From Methylobacterium gregans (GTDB lineage Bacteria; Pseudomonadota; Alphaproteobacteria; Rhizobiales; Beijerinckiaceae): a stretch of 45,129 nucleotides of DNA. Made by a program: the position numbers and the translations under genes. Positions 16,073 through 23,853 of this stretch are shown here, piece by piece (position 1 is the first letter of the stretch; every line of letters starts with the position of its first letter). The notes below the pieces were generated by a model that saw nothing but the letters and a program-made list of their open reading frames with translations, searched no databases and was not told the DNA's origin. Where the stretch lies: contig NZ_BPQM01000069.1 of assembly GCF_022179245.1 (NCBI RefSeq), forward strand, positions 1 to 45,129. Direction: 5' to 3'.

Positions 16073-17080
16073 TCAGGCCTTCGTGGGAGTGGAGAGCTTC
16101 AGGGTGATGGTGCGCACGGTCAGGGCGCGCAGCGGCGCCGCTGAGAAGGCCGCGAGCACGAGGAGCAGGGCGGCGGCGCCGAGGAACGGCCGCAGGTCTA
16201 GCCGGCCGGGCACCGGGCGGGCCGTGGCGGCGGCGCGAAGCGGCGCGTCGAGGGAGGCCGTCCCGTCGAGATGGACGTAGGCGAGGCCGGTGCGGGCGGC
16301 GAGTTCCTTGAGGTGAGTCTCGCGCACCGAGGATAGGTGCTCGGTGCCGCTGGCGGCCGCGGCCCCGAAGGGTGCGTTGCGCGGATTGTAGCCTTCGCGG
16401 GCTTCAGCATCGGCGGGGGGCGGGCCGAAGCGGTTCTCCTGCTGCACATCGGTCTCGCCGTAGAAACCGGTCTCGCGCCCGCGATCGTTGAATTTCGGGA
16501 TCGGCGAGAGGCTGTAGCCGCCCGCGCCCGCGATCAGCCCGCGCACGGCCCCCGGCTGCCCCTCGAAGGGCGGCAGGGAGCCAGCCCGCAGCGGGGGCGC
16601 TTCCTGCCCGTCCGTGATGAAGAGAAGGTCGGTACCGATCTCGCCCGCCATCGCGACGGCGCGGTCGAGGCCCGCGGTGATCCGGCTGTCGGCCTCCCAG
16701 GCCATGCGCCAGTCCAGCGCCGCGATCGCCCCGTCGAGGGGGGTGAAATTCTCGCAGACCTCGACGGGCGCGAAGAGCAGGAAGGGCCGCCGTTCGGTGA
16801 ACAGGCCGAGCGCGAAGCGCGAACCGCAGGGCAGGCCGGCCACGAGATGCCGGAGCGCCGCCTTGGCGGCCTCCAGCCGGCTCTGCGGCCGACCGTTCGC
16901 TGTATAATCCCGCACGTTCATGCTGCCGGTGATATCGACGACCGCCAGCACCTGCACGCCGTCCCGGGTCAGTGGGAGCGGGGGCACCCAGGCGGTGGCC
17001 AGCGTGAGGACGAGGGCGGCGGCGAGCATCTGAAAGCGCCGGTCGCGCAGGTTGCGCCGCCAGGGCAGCCCTATTCTCAC
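16073..17080 (-). CDS. mxaL: MxaL, von Willebrand factor A-domain protein
   Basis: A 335-residue protein with an N-terminal membrane anchor (FQMLAAALVLTLATAW), a VWA domain and a second hydrophobic segment near the C-terminus (LRPFLGAAALLLVLAAF). The MIDAS motif is VVDITGSM (Asp49, DxTxS form), with LLFITDGQEAPP as the later Asp element. In M. extorquens mxaA, mxaK and mxaL are required for calcium insertion into methanol dehydrogenase. The GTG start overlaps the mxaK stop as GTGA (17077-17080). It is probably membrane-anchored with the VWA domain in the periplasm. Confidence 0.88.
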   Translation of the reverse strand: MRIGLPWRRNLRDRRFQMLAAALVLTLATAWVPPLPLTRDGVQVLAVVDITGSMNVRDYTANGRPQSRLEAAKAALRHLVAGLPCGSRFALGLFTERRPFLLFAPVEVCENFTPLDGAIAALDWRMAWEADSRITAGLDRAVAMAGEIGTDLLFITDGQEAPPLRAGSLPPFEGQPGAVRGLIAGAGGYSLSPIPKFNDRGRETGFYGETDVQQENRFGPPPADAEAREGYNPRNAPFGAAAASGTEHLSSVRETHLKELAARTGLAYVHLDGTASLDAPLRAAATARPVPGRLDLRPFLGAAALLLVLAAFSAAPLRALTVRTITLKLSTPTKA

Positions 17081-17652
17081 GGCGCCCCCCGCGGCTGGCC
17101 CGGGATGTCGGTCCAGATCTTCTTGGGCTCGGCCTTCAGCTCGTCGCCGATCTGCCGATCGACCTCCGGGAAGTCGCGGATGAGCCGGGCGGCGACATCG
17201 AGGTTGAATTTGGCGTCCCAGAACTCGGGCCGGGCCTGAAGGGCGCGGCGGTACTCCTGCCGCGCCAGCACGATCAGCGGCCCGGCCGGATCAAGCTGGC
17301 TGCGCTCGATCAGGTCGAGGGCGCGGCGCAGGCGCGCGTTGCCGAGCGCATAGCGGGCGCGCGCCAGCAGGAGGGGGACATCCCGGGATTCGAGAGCGAC
17401 GACGAGCGGCTCCATCTCTTCGGTGGCGTCCCGTCGGGCGAGCTGCAGCACGCGGGCCAGGATGAGCTGGGATGCGGCTGCCGTGGTCACCGGGCGGTCT
17501 TGATTCGCCTCAAGCGCGGCGATCTCGCGGTTGGTGGTCTGCGCGCGCCAGGTGAGGCCACCCGCGACGAGCGCGCCCGCCAGCAGCAGGATGGGGAGGA
17601 CGAGAAGGAGGTTTGGCCGGGTGCGGGTCCAGGCCGTGTGGAGGAAGGACAT
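17077..17652 (-). CDS. mxaK: MxaK, membrane-anchored mxa maturation protein
   Basis: A 191-residue protein with one N-terminal membrane helix (LLLVLPILLLAGALVAGGLTW). A helical soluble region follows that looks TPR-like (ALGNARLRRALDLIERSQ, LIVLARQEYRRALQARPEFWDAKFNLDVAARLI). In M. extorquens MxaK acts with MxaA and MxaL in calcium insertion into the enzyme. The ATG at 17652 is followed by a normal-length product whose stop overlaps mxaL. Upstream, a 242-bp gap containing a REPIN-like element separates it from mxaC, so mxaK may need its own ribosome entry and possibly extra transcription. Confidence 0.83.
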   Translation of the reverse strand: MSFLHTAWTRTRPNLLLVLPILLLAGALVAGGLTWRAQTTNREIAALEANQDRPVTTAAASQLILARVLQLARRDATEEMEPLVVALESRDVPLLLARARYALGNARLRRALDLIERSQLDPAGPLIVLARQEYRRALQARPEFWDAKFNLDVAARLIRDFPEVDRQIGDELKAEPKKIWTDIPGQPRGAP

Positions 17653-17680
17653 GCGCTATTCCTGGCCCAAGGCGCGCCTT

Positions 17681-17865
17681 CCCTCCCCCCACTGCGGGGG
17701 AGGGTACCCTGCAAAGCAGCGGGGGCCGGGACCAAGTCTCGCGAAAGAGGAGCAGCGGTACAGGATCGAGCGCGGTATCGACGCTGCGCCCACCTCGGAA
17801 ACGGGGTTCCCCTCTCCCGACCCGGCCTTACGGCCGGCCCACCCTCCCCCGCAGAGGGGGGAGGG
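17681..17865. repeat. REPIN/MITE-like palindromic element between mxaC and mxaK
   Basis: The 242-bp gap in the otherwise compact mxa operon is largely made of an element with two palindromes in inverted orientation. The left one is CCCTCCCCC (17681-17689), loop CACTGC, GGGGGAGGG (17696-17704). The right one is CCCTCCCCC (17842-17850), loop GCAGAG, GGGGGAGGG (17857-17865). Read on opposite strands the two 24-base ends differ at one loop base. The interior includes CTCTCCCGACCCGGCC, a sequence style common in dispersed alphaproteobacterial palindromic repeats. There is no coding frame. It is probably a non-autonomous REP-type insertion. Confidence 0.75.
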
Positions 17866-17894
17866 AGAGAGACGGAGGCCCTTCGACATCTGGA

Positions 17895-18962
17895 TCATGC
17901 CGCCATCCTCCGCTCCGGCGCGCGGGCCGTCCCCTGCCCTGCCCGCCCCCGTGCTAGATCGACCTCCGCCAGCTTGGCCAGCACCAGCAGCACCAGCCCC
18001 AAAGCCGCGAGCCGATAGGCCCAGGCGGCCAGATCCCGCCGGGGCCGGACCTCGACGTAGGGAATGGGGTCGCGCTCCAGGCTCTCGATCTGCCGGATCG
18101 CGGCCGCGACCGCCTCCGGCCCCTCGGCCTCGAAGGCGCGGTAGGGCACCGCCAAGCTCTTGAAGAACAGGTCGAGATGGCGCTCGGGCGCGGCCTGCGG
18201 CGTGTCCTCCCCGGTCGGACGGTCACCGATTCCGGGCGAGCCCTTCGTGCGCAGGAACAGCCAGTACAGGTTCGGTCGGATCTTGGCGAAGGCGGCGCGC
18301 AGGGTGTCCTGCATCCGAGGGTCGATCACCGCAGCCCCGTCCGAGACGAGGAGCAGTACCCGCGAGGCGTGGCCCGAAGCCGCGCCGAACTGGCCGAGCG
18401 CCATGGCGAGCCCGCGCCCGACATTGGTGTAGTCGAGGCCCGGCCGGTCGATCGCCGCGATGGCCGCCCGGACCGCGTCGTGCCGGTCGGTCATCGGCAG
18501 GACCAGCATCGGCGCGGTCGAGAAGGCGGTCACGGCGAAGAGATCGTGCGCCCGGCTGCCGACGAATTCGCCGAGGATCCGGCGCGAGGCCGCGGCCTTC
18601 GCTTCCTCCTCGCCCGAGGGCTGCCTCCCTGCGAAGGTCTCGTTCATGCTGCCCGAGCGGTCGAGCAGCATCGAGACCTCGGCGCCGGTGCCGGTGCGGG
18701 TCACGCGCTCCCCCGCGCGGTAGGGACCGCTGATCCCGGCGACGAGCCCCGTCACCGCGAGGCAGCCGGCCGCCCATAGCAGGCCCGCGAGCGCGCGCGA
18801 GAGCGGATCCGGCGGCACCGCGCGGAGGTCGGCCCAGGCGGCGCGGCGGCGCGGCGCGGAGACCAGCGGCAGCAGGGCGAGCGGCAGCAGCCAGAGCACG
18901 GCCGGCCGCTCCGCTCCGAACCGGGCGCACTCCGCCAGGACCTTGGCCAGGAACCCACTCAC
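17895..18962 (-). CDS. mxaC: MxaC, von Willebrand factor A-domain protein
   Basis: A 355-residue protein with two N-terminal membrane segments (AVLWLLPLALLPLV and ALAGLLWAAGCLAVTGLVAG), a VWA domain and a C-terminal membrane segment (LAALGLVLLVLAKL). The MIDAS is complete: DRSGSM at residues 101-106, a Thr in GLDYTNVGRGL and an Asp in LLVSDGAA. This is the BatA-like partner expected beside MoxR-type ATPases. In M. extorquens MxaC is needed for active methanol dehydrogenase. The GTG start overlaps the mxaA stop as GTGA (18959-18962). Confidence 0.88.
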   Translation of the reverse strand: MSGFLAKVLAECARFGAERPAVLWLLPLALLPLVSAPRRRAAWADLRAVPPDPLSRALAGLLWAAGCLAVTGLVAGISGPYRAGERVTRTGTGAEVSMLLDRSGSMNETFAGRQPSGEEEAKAAASRRILGEFVGSRAHDLFAVTAFSTAPMLVLPMTDRHDAVRAAIAAIDRPGLDYTNVGRGLAMALGQFGAASGHASRVLLLVSDGAAVIDPRMQDTLRAAFAKIRPNLYWLFLRTKGSPGIGDRPTGEDTPQAAPERHLDLFFKSLAVPYRAFEAEGPEAVAAAIRQIESLERDPIPYVEVRPRRDLAAWAYRLAALGLVLLVLAKLAEVDLARGRAGQGTARAPERRMAA

Positions 18963-19873
18963 GCCGCGCGCTCCGCCACCGCGAGGGCGCGGGCGGTCGC
19001 CCCCGCCTCGGCGAGCGGCAGCCGGTGCCGGGCCTCCGCGACCGAGCCGCCGAAGAAGGCCAGTCGCGAGGCTGCGAAGAAGCGGGCGAGCCCGTCCCGC
19101 TGCGGCCGGTAGGCGGGGTGACGGGCGAGGAAGGCGTCGAGATCGTCGGCGAGCAGCCGGTAGCCGGCCTTGGCGTCGAGGCCGCGGTGGAGCGCCAGCA
19201 GGCCCTCACGGTAGCCCTGCTCGCTCTCCGGCCCGCGGCCGAGCGCGGCGAGCCGCCGGGCGGCGTCCGCGAATGCGCGCGCGGGTCGCGGCCGGAATGG
19301 CCACCAGGCGCGGTCGCGGGCAAGGGACACGAGGGCAAGGAGGGCAGCCGCGCCGAGCGCCAGAGCGGCGTTGCGGGCCGGGACCGGATCGAGGCGCGGC
19401 CCCAGCCCATCCGGCCGCAGGTACTCGGCCGGGTCAGCGCGCCGTGCCGGCTGTACCTCGCGCAAGGGGGAGAGGCCGAGGCTCCAGCTGGGTACAGCGA
19501 CGGGCGCGGTGGTGGCGCCGTGGTCAGTCCCGCTGGACAGCACCAGGGGGAAGCCGGGCACGTCGAGGCTGCGCGCGTCGATGGCCGCGTAGAAGGTCTG
19601 GTAGGTCAGGCGCAGGATGTGGCGCGTGCCCTCTTGCCGGGCCTCCACCCTGCGCAGGTCGAGCCAGTAGGTCACCGGCCCCGGCTGCGGCAGCGACGAG
19701 GCCTGCAGCACGAAGCCCGGCTCCGCCTCGATCACGATCGTGGCCTCGACGAGGTCGCCCAGGAAGTATCCGAAGGTGCGCGGCACCCGCACCTCGACGC
19801 CGTGGAGCTGCGCCGCGGCCGGGCCGGCGGCCAGGAGCACCAGGGCGAGAAGCGGAAGGGCAAACAGACGCAC
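18959..19873 (-). CDS. mxaA: MxaA, methanol dehydrogenase calcium-insertion protein
   Basis: A 304-residue protein. It has a signal peptide (about 1-21, ending GPAAA), a beta-rich periplasmic domain (VEVRVPRTFGYFLGDLVEATIVIEA and following), a central membrane helix (NAALALGAAALLALVSLA) and a C-terminal helical domain. In M. extorquens, mxaA mutants make methanol dehydrogenase that lacks calcium, so MxaA is regarded as part of metal insertion with MxaK and MxaL. The GTG start lies 5 bp after the mxaS stop, and its own stop overlaps mxaC. Confidence 0.86.
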   Translation of the reverse strand: MRLFALPLLALVLLAAGPAAAQLHGVEVRVPRTFGYFLGDLVEATIVIEAEPGFVLQASSLPQPGPVTYWLDLRRVEARQEGTRHILRLTYQTFYAAIDARSLDVPGFPLVLSSGTDHGATTAPVAVPSWSLGLSPLREVQPARRADPAEYLRPDGLGPRLDPVPARNAALALGAAALLALVSLARDRAWWPFRPRPARAFADAARRLAALGRGPESEQGYREGLLALHRGLDAKAGYRLLADDLDAFLARHPAYRPQRDGLARFFAASRLAFFGGSVAEARHRLPLAEAGATARALAVAERAA

Positions 19874-19878
19874 GAGGA

Positions 19879-20739
19879 TCAGGTCCCCAGGAGGTGACGG
19901 CTGAGCGCCGCAGGATCGAAGCGCTCAGCGAGGCGAAACGGGGTACGTCCGTACCGGCGCGCGAGTCGCCCGAGACGGGCGAGCCGCTCGGCATCCCGGG
20001 CGATCCAGCGGCGGCGGAGCGCCGGCCGCATCAGAACAAGCCGGGAGCCGGAGCCCTCGAGATCCTCCAGCTCCACCAGCCCCCATTCAGGCAGCGCCTC
20101 AGCCTCGGCGGGGTCGGCGAGGAGCACGGGCACGACATCGTGGAAGGCGAGGCTCGCGAAGACCTGTTCGAGCAGGGCGGGCGGCCAACGAAAATCCGAG
20201 ATCAGGAAGACCATCTTGGGTCGGCCGGCGATGCGGGCGGCGGCCGCCAGAAGGCCGGCGGCGCTGGCACCGGCCGGCACGGACTCGGCGAGGCGCGCGG
20301 CCGCCAGCGCCGCCCCTGCCCGGCCGCGGGTGGCGGGCAGGAACAGGTCCTCGCGGATGGCTGCATCGCAGGCGAGAAGCCCGAAGCCGTCGCCGATACG
20401 GGTAGCGGAAGCGGCCAGACTCGCGCAAAGCGCGCCCACCAGCGCCATCCGGTCGGCGGTGCCGCGGAAGCGCATCGAGGCCGAGAGATCGACGAGCGCC
20501 CAGACCTCGACGGCAATGCGCGCCTCGAAGCGGCGGACATAGGTGTTCTCGAACGGGTCTCGGAGCGTGGCGCGCAGATCCAGCCGGCGCGCGTCCGGCA
20601 GGCGCAGGAACGAGACCTGATCCTTGAAGGTGCCGGGCCCGCCCGCGTCCCGCCCGCGATGGGCGCCCACCCGGTTCCCCCGCGCGCGCCAGCGCGGCAG
20701 GTAGACGATGTCGGCGCCGGGCCGCGCGTCCTCCGTCAC
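19879..20739 (-). CDS. mxaS: MxaS, DUF58-type protein
   Basis: A 286-residue protein of the DUF58 group that accompanies MoxR ATPases. The conserved part includes LRDPFENTYVRRFEARIAVEVWALVDLSASM, whose DLSAS is the remnant VWA MIDAS, and later KMVFLISDFRWPPALL. It has no membrane segment, so it is probably cytoplasmic and works with MxaR. I set the start at the GTG at 20739, because it makes the same GTGA overlap with the mxaR stop that recurs in this operon; the ATG at 20772 would lie inside mxaR. In M. extorquens MxaS is required for methanol dehydrogenase assembly. Confidence 0.84.
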   Translation of the reverse strand: MTEDARPGADIVYLPRWRARGNRVGAHRGRDAGGPGTFKDQVSFLRLPDARRLDLRATLRDPFENTYVRRFEARIAVEVWALVDLSASMRFRGTADRMALVGALCASLAASATRIGDGFGLLACDAAIREDLFLPATRGRAGAALAAARLAESVPAGASAAGLLAAAARIAGRPKMVFLISDFRWPPALLEQVFASLAFHDVVPVLLADPAEAEALPEWGLVELEDLEGSGSRLVLMRPALRRRWIARDAERLARLGRLARRYGRTPFRLAERFDPAALSRHLLGT

Positions 20740-21770
20740 GGGGCCGGCACCGTCTCGAACACTGAACGGCAAAGCGCGGGCACGATCTCGGCGCGGCGCA
20801 GCTCGTGGATCGGCTCCAGGAAGATGCGGTGGGCCATCACGGGGACGAAGACGGCGCGGATGTCCTCGGGCACCAGCCAGTCGCGCTCCTCCAGCCAGGC
20901 GCGGACGCGTGCGGCGCGGACGAGGGCCGCCACGCCGCGAGGCGAAGCGCCGCCCTGGACGAGGCCCGCCATGTCGTCGATCCCGGGGAGCCGGATGCCG
21001 GCCGTCTGCGGGCGCACCAGCGCCTCCCAGAGGGCGACGACGTAGGCCTCGATCGCCTCGCTCGCCCGCACCCCGTGCTGGATCGCCGAGGCGATGCCGC
21101 CGAGTCGGACGGGATCGAGGATCGCTGTCGGAATACCCCCAATCAACCCGTCCGTATCATGGAAGCGGGGGTCGAAGGCGAGCGTGCGGCGCGTCGCGGG
21201 ATCCCGCGGCGCCTCCATGCCGATCTCCATGAGGAAGCGGTCGCGGGCGGCGGCCGGCAGTTCGAAGGTCTCCTCGCGCTCGACCCGGTTGCGGTCGGCG
21301 AAGACCTGGAGCTGAGGGAAGCGGTACTCGCGGTTGAAGGCGGTGAGACTGCGTTCGGCCATCAGGCGGAGCAGCAGCGCGTGGACCTGCGGGCGGGCGC
21401 GGTTGATTTCGTTGAAGAAGAAGATCGCGAGGTCTTCGGAGGAGCGCAGCACCGGCCCCGGCTCGACGCGCGGTCGCCCGTCCTCGGCGAGGTAGGTGTG
21501 ATAGACGAGGTCGGTCGGCATCATGTCGACCGTGCCCTCGACGCGCTCGTAGGCGCCGCCCATCGCGCGGGCGACCGCGCGCAGCAGCGTGGTCTTGCCG
21601 ACGCCGACATCGCCCTCCAGCAGCACGTGACCGCGGGCGAAGACGGCGATCGTGACGAGGCGGATGATCGGCTCCTGCCCCAGCACCGCGCCCGCCACTG
21701 CCGCCTCGAAGCGCTGCGCCGCGCCGCGCCAGTCGGTCAGCATCGCGTCGCCGCGGCGGATGTCGTTCAT
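20736..21770 (-). CDS. mxaR: MxaR, MoxR-family AAA+ ATPase
   Basis: A 344-residue MoxR-type AAA+ ATPase and founder-type member of that family. Walker A is GDVGVGKTT at residues 53-61, Walker B is AIFFFNEINRA (Asn-Glu rather than Asp-Glu), and sensor/Arg region is in VFADRNRVEREETFELPAAARDRF. The lid domain follows, with RGVAALVRAARVRAWLEERDWLVPEDI. It is thought to act as a chaperone-like motor with MxaS and the VWA proteins to activate methanol dehydrogenase. The ATG at 21770 lies 71 bp after mxaI. Confidence 0.92.
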   Translation of the reverse strand: MNDIRRGDAMLTDWRGAAQRFEAAVAGAVLGQEPIIRLVTIAVFARGHVLLEGDVGVGKTTLLRAVARAMGGAYERVEGTVDMMPTDLVYHTYLAEDGRPRVEPGPVLRSSEDLAIFFFNEINRARPQVHALLLRLMAERSLTAFNREYRFPQLQVFADRNRVEREETFELPAAARDRFLMEIGMEAPRDPATRRTLAFDPRFHDTDGLIGGIPTAILDPVRLGGIASAIQHGVRASEAIEAYVVALWEALVRPQTAGIRLPGIDDMAGLVQGGASPRGVAALVRAARVRAWLEERDWLVPEDIRAVFVPVMAHRIFLEPIHELRRAEIVPALCRSVFETVPAP

Positions 21771-21841
21771 GAACCCCTCTCGGAACCCCTGAGGCGCGCC
21801 CGCACGGGGCGAGCGCGCTTGGAAAAGTCAGTCGCCGATGT

Positions 21842-22123
21842 TCAATTGCCGATCTTGGCGACGTCGTACTCGAACTTGCCGGTCTTCTTGGCGTTCTCGA
21901 TGCGCTTCTTGTTGCGCTCCTCCATCGCCTTGATCGAATCGGCCTGCTTGTTGAGTTCCTTCGGGTCGTGCTTGGGATCGTACTTCGTGCCGGCGATCTT
22001 CTCGGGGAAGCCGGGCTTGGGCTCCCAGCAATTGCCCGGCGCCTTGCACTTGGTGCCGTCATAGGCGAGCGCCGGAGCGGCCAGCGCCAGGGTCGCGCTG
22101 AGGGCGAGGATCAGGGTGCGCAT
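21842..22123 (-). CDS. mxaI: MxaI, methanol dehydrogenase small (beta) subunit
   Basis: A 93-residue precursor. It has a signal peptide (about 1-20, ending APALA), then a 73-residue mature chain starting YDGTKCKAPGNCWEPKPGFP. Two Cys (KCKAPGNC) form the known disulfide, and a long Lys-rich helix (ELNKQADSIKAMEERNKKRIENAKK) wraps the large subunit in known structures. It forms the alpha2-beta2 enzyme with MxaF in the periplasm. Its presence marks the calcium-type enzyme, since lanthanide XoxF enzymes lack it. AGGAGG-like sequence precedes the ATG. Confidence 0.97.
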   Translation of the reverse strand: MRTLILALSATLALAAPALAYDGTKCKAPGNCWEPKPGFPEKIAGTKYDPKHDPKELNKQADSIKAMEERNKKRIENAKKTGKFEYDVAKIGN

Positions 22124-22202
22124 GCGGTTTCCTCCTTGGGTGGGGTTCTGCGCGCTTGGCGCGTCTGGGCGCGCTCGTGGGCGCGCGGCTTCCTGCAGGT
22201 CC

Positions 22203-22793
22203 TCACTCCAGCGGCTTGCACTGGCCCTTGGCGTCCTGCGGGATCTTCTCGCCCTCCTTGTAGGGCGTGTAGGTCTTCTTCTGCGCGTCGTTCAGCCAGA
22301 CGGCGTCCTTGACCGGGCCGGTGTAGAGGTGCCGGATCCAGGCGATGGTCTGAAGCATCTCGTCGGGGGTCAGGTTCTCGTTGTGCGGCCCCATCATGCC
22401 GTTGGCACCGCCGAAAATCGTCGCGAACAAACCCGAATCCTCAGTGTTCGACGGATAGGTCCAGTAATTGTCGTTCAGGCCGGGTCCGAGCTTTCCTTCC
22501 GCCAAGTGCCCGTGGCAGCCGGAGCACGAGGTCGCGTAGAGGCTCTCGCCATTTCGTAGGCAGGACTTGTCGTCGATGTAGATGTTTTTGCCGGTCTGGA
22601 AGAACGTCTTCACGGCCTCAGTGTCCCGGCCGCCCTCCTTGCCCTCGGCAGTGTTCAGGGGTTCGCCCGTCACGGTGTTGCGGAAAACGATGCCGGTCTG
22701 CGGTCCGGCGCTCGGCTGCGCCACAGCGGCGAGGCCGGCGCCCGCGATCGCGAGTCCGAGGAGGGCGCCGAGTGTTTTCTTGGTCTCGATCAT
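22203..22793 (-). CDS. mxaG: MxaG, cytochrome cL electron acceptor of methanol dehydrogenase
   Basis: A periplasmic c-type cytochrome of 196 residues from the ATG at 22793. A signal peptide covers about residues 1-25 (ending AAVAQ). The heme site is TSCSGCH (Cys90, Cys93, His94), and a Met-containing segment [13 protein letters not shown] supplies the likely distal ligand. The sequence from [12 protein letters not shown] onward is characteristic of cytochrome cL rather than of general class I cytochromes. An in-frame GTG at 22814, 13 bp after mxaJ, is an alternative start, but the ATG gives a cleaner signal peptide. It takes electrons from the PQQ of MxaF. Confidence 0.93.
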   Translation of the reverse strand: MIETKKTLGALLGLAIAGAGLAAVAQPSAGPQTGIVFRNTVTGEPLNTAEGKEGGRDTEAVKTFFQTGKNIYIDDKSCLRNGESLYATSCSGCHGHLAEGKLGPGLNDNYWTYPSNTEDSGLFATIFGGANGMMGPHNENLTPDEMLQTIAWIRHLYTGPVKDAVWLNDAQKKTYTPYKEGEKIPQDAKGQCKPLE

Positions 22794-22827
22794 GCGTGGA
22801 TCCGGGTCGCTCACTCGCGGGTGGTGA

Positions 22828-23709
22828 TCAGTTCGAGGCGGGCGCGACCGGCACGCCTTCCTGCTTGAGGATGGCGTCGATCTGGGGCTTGGCCTTCACG
22901 AGCGCGGCGTCGAGGGCGTCGCGGAGCGCGGCATCGTCCCGGCGCACGCCCATCGATTGGTCGAAGACCTGCGGCATCTTCTGGCCGTCGCTGCGCTTCG
23001 TGTCGTCGGGTACCGGCGTCATGCGCAGCTTCACGCTGGAATCGCGCACGTAGCGGGCGACGTCCGGTGCGAAGGCGACGCCGACATCGGCTTTGCCCTG
23101 CGCCACCTCGGAGACCATGCGGGCCGGGTCGATCTGGGTGTACTGGTTGCGCGGCGCGCGGAAGTTCACCAGCGAGTAGAGGTAGGCCATGTCCTCCTCG
23201 TAGCGGCCGATGTCCTTGAGCATCGCCTCGCCGGGCGTGCCGAAGCCCACCACCATGTGGCCGATGTCCTTCAGGCGCGGATCCGACCAGGACTTCACGT
23301 CGAGGTCGCCGTCGGCCTTGGTGAGAAAGACGTAGCCGGCCCGATAATAGGGCTTGGTGGTCAGCACACGCTGGTCGTCTGTGTCGAGGCCGACGATCAC
23401 GTCGCAGGTCTTCTTGTCGAGCCCGTCGCGCACCGCGTAGACCGCGGGCTTGCCCGAGAAGACGAAGACCGGCTCGCGGCCCATCACTTCCGCGACCGCG
23501 GCCCCGATCCTGTTCTCCAGGCCCGATCCGTCCTTCAACGAGAGCGGCGGCTGCTCGGCGGCGCAGATGCGCAGGGTGCCGGGATCGGCAGCTTGGGGCG
23601 GGTCCTTGGCGGCGGGCGCTTCGGCAGCGGCGGGGCCGCCAAGATAGGCCAGGGCGATCAGGAGGGCGGCCGGACGGGCCGCGCCGTGTCGTCCGATGAC
23701 GCGCGACAT
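22828..23709 (-). CDS. mxaJ: MxaJ, periplasmic binding-protein-like assembly factor
   Basis: A 293-residue secreted protein. After a signal peptide (ending near PAAAEA) comes a substrate-binding-protein fold of the type found in polar amino acid importers: [46 protein letters not shown] and [23 protein letters not shown]. MxaJ is essential for active methanol dehydrogenase in M. extorquens and is proposed to help assembly of the alpha and beta subunits. No transporter genes accompany it. The ATG at 23709 is preceded by GGAAG; a 144-bp gap with a strong hairpin separates it from mxaF. Confidence 0.93.
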   Translation of the reverse strand: MSRVIGRHGAARPAALLIALAYLGGPAAAEAPAAKDPPQAADPGTLRICAAEQPPLSLKDGSGLENRIGAAVAEVMGREPVFVFSGKPAVYAVRDGLDKKTCDVIVGLDTDDQRVLTTKPYYRAGYVFLTKADGDLDVKSWSDPRLKDIGHMVVGFGTPGEAMLKDIGRYEEDMAYLYSLVNFRAPRNQYTQIDPARMVSEVAQGKADVGVAFAPDVARYVRDSSVKLRMTPVPDDTKRSDGQKMPQVFDQSMGVRRDDAALRDALDAALVKAKPQIDAILKQEGVPVAPASN

Positions 23710-23807
23710 GATGGTCTTCCGTTTCCTCGGGGGTCTGTTCGTTCGGCGCGGCGTCAGGGCATGGCGTGCCCCTCTTCGCTTCGCTGCGCGCCTCTCGGGT
23801 TGGGAAA

Positions 23808-23830
23808 CCCCGCCGGCTTGGCCGGCGGGG
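23808..23830 (-). terminator. Attenuator-like hairpin between mxaF and mxaJ
   Basis: A perfect 10-bp GC stem, CCCCGCCGGC (23808-23817) and GCCGGCGGGG (23821-23830), closes a 3-base loop. In the mxaF direction it is followed directly by TTTCCC. It lies 23 bp after the mxaF stop. A partial terminator or 3'-end stabiliser here would help keep mxaF transcripts more abundant than the rest of the operon. Confidence 0.7.
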
Positions 23831-23853
23831 CGTCCATTCTCCGGGCGGACCGC

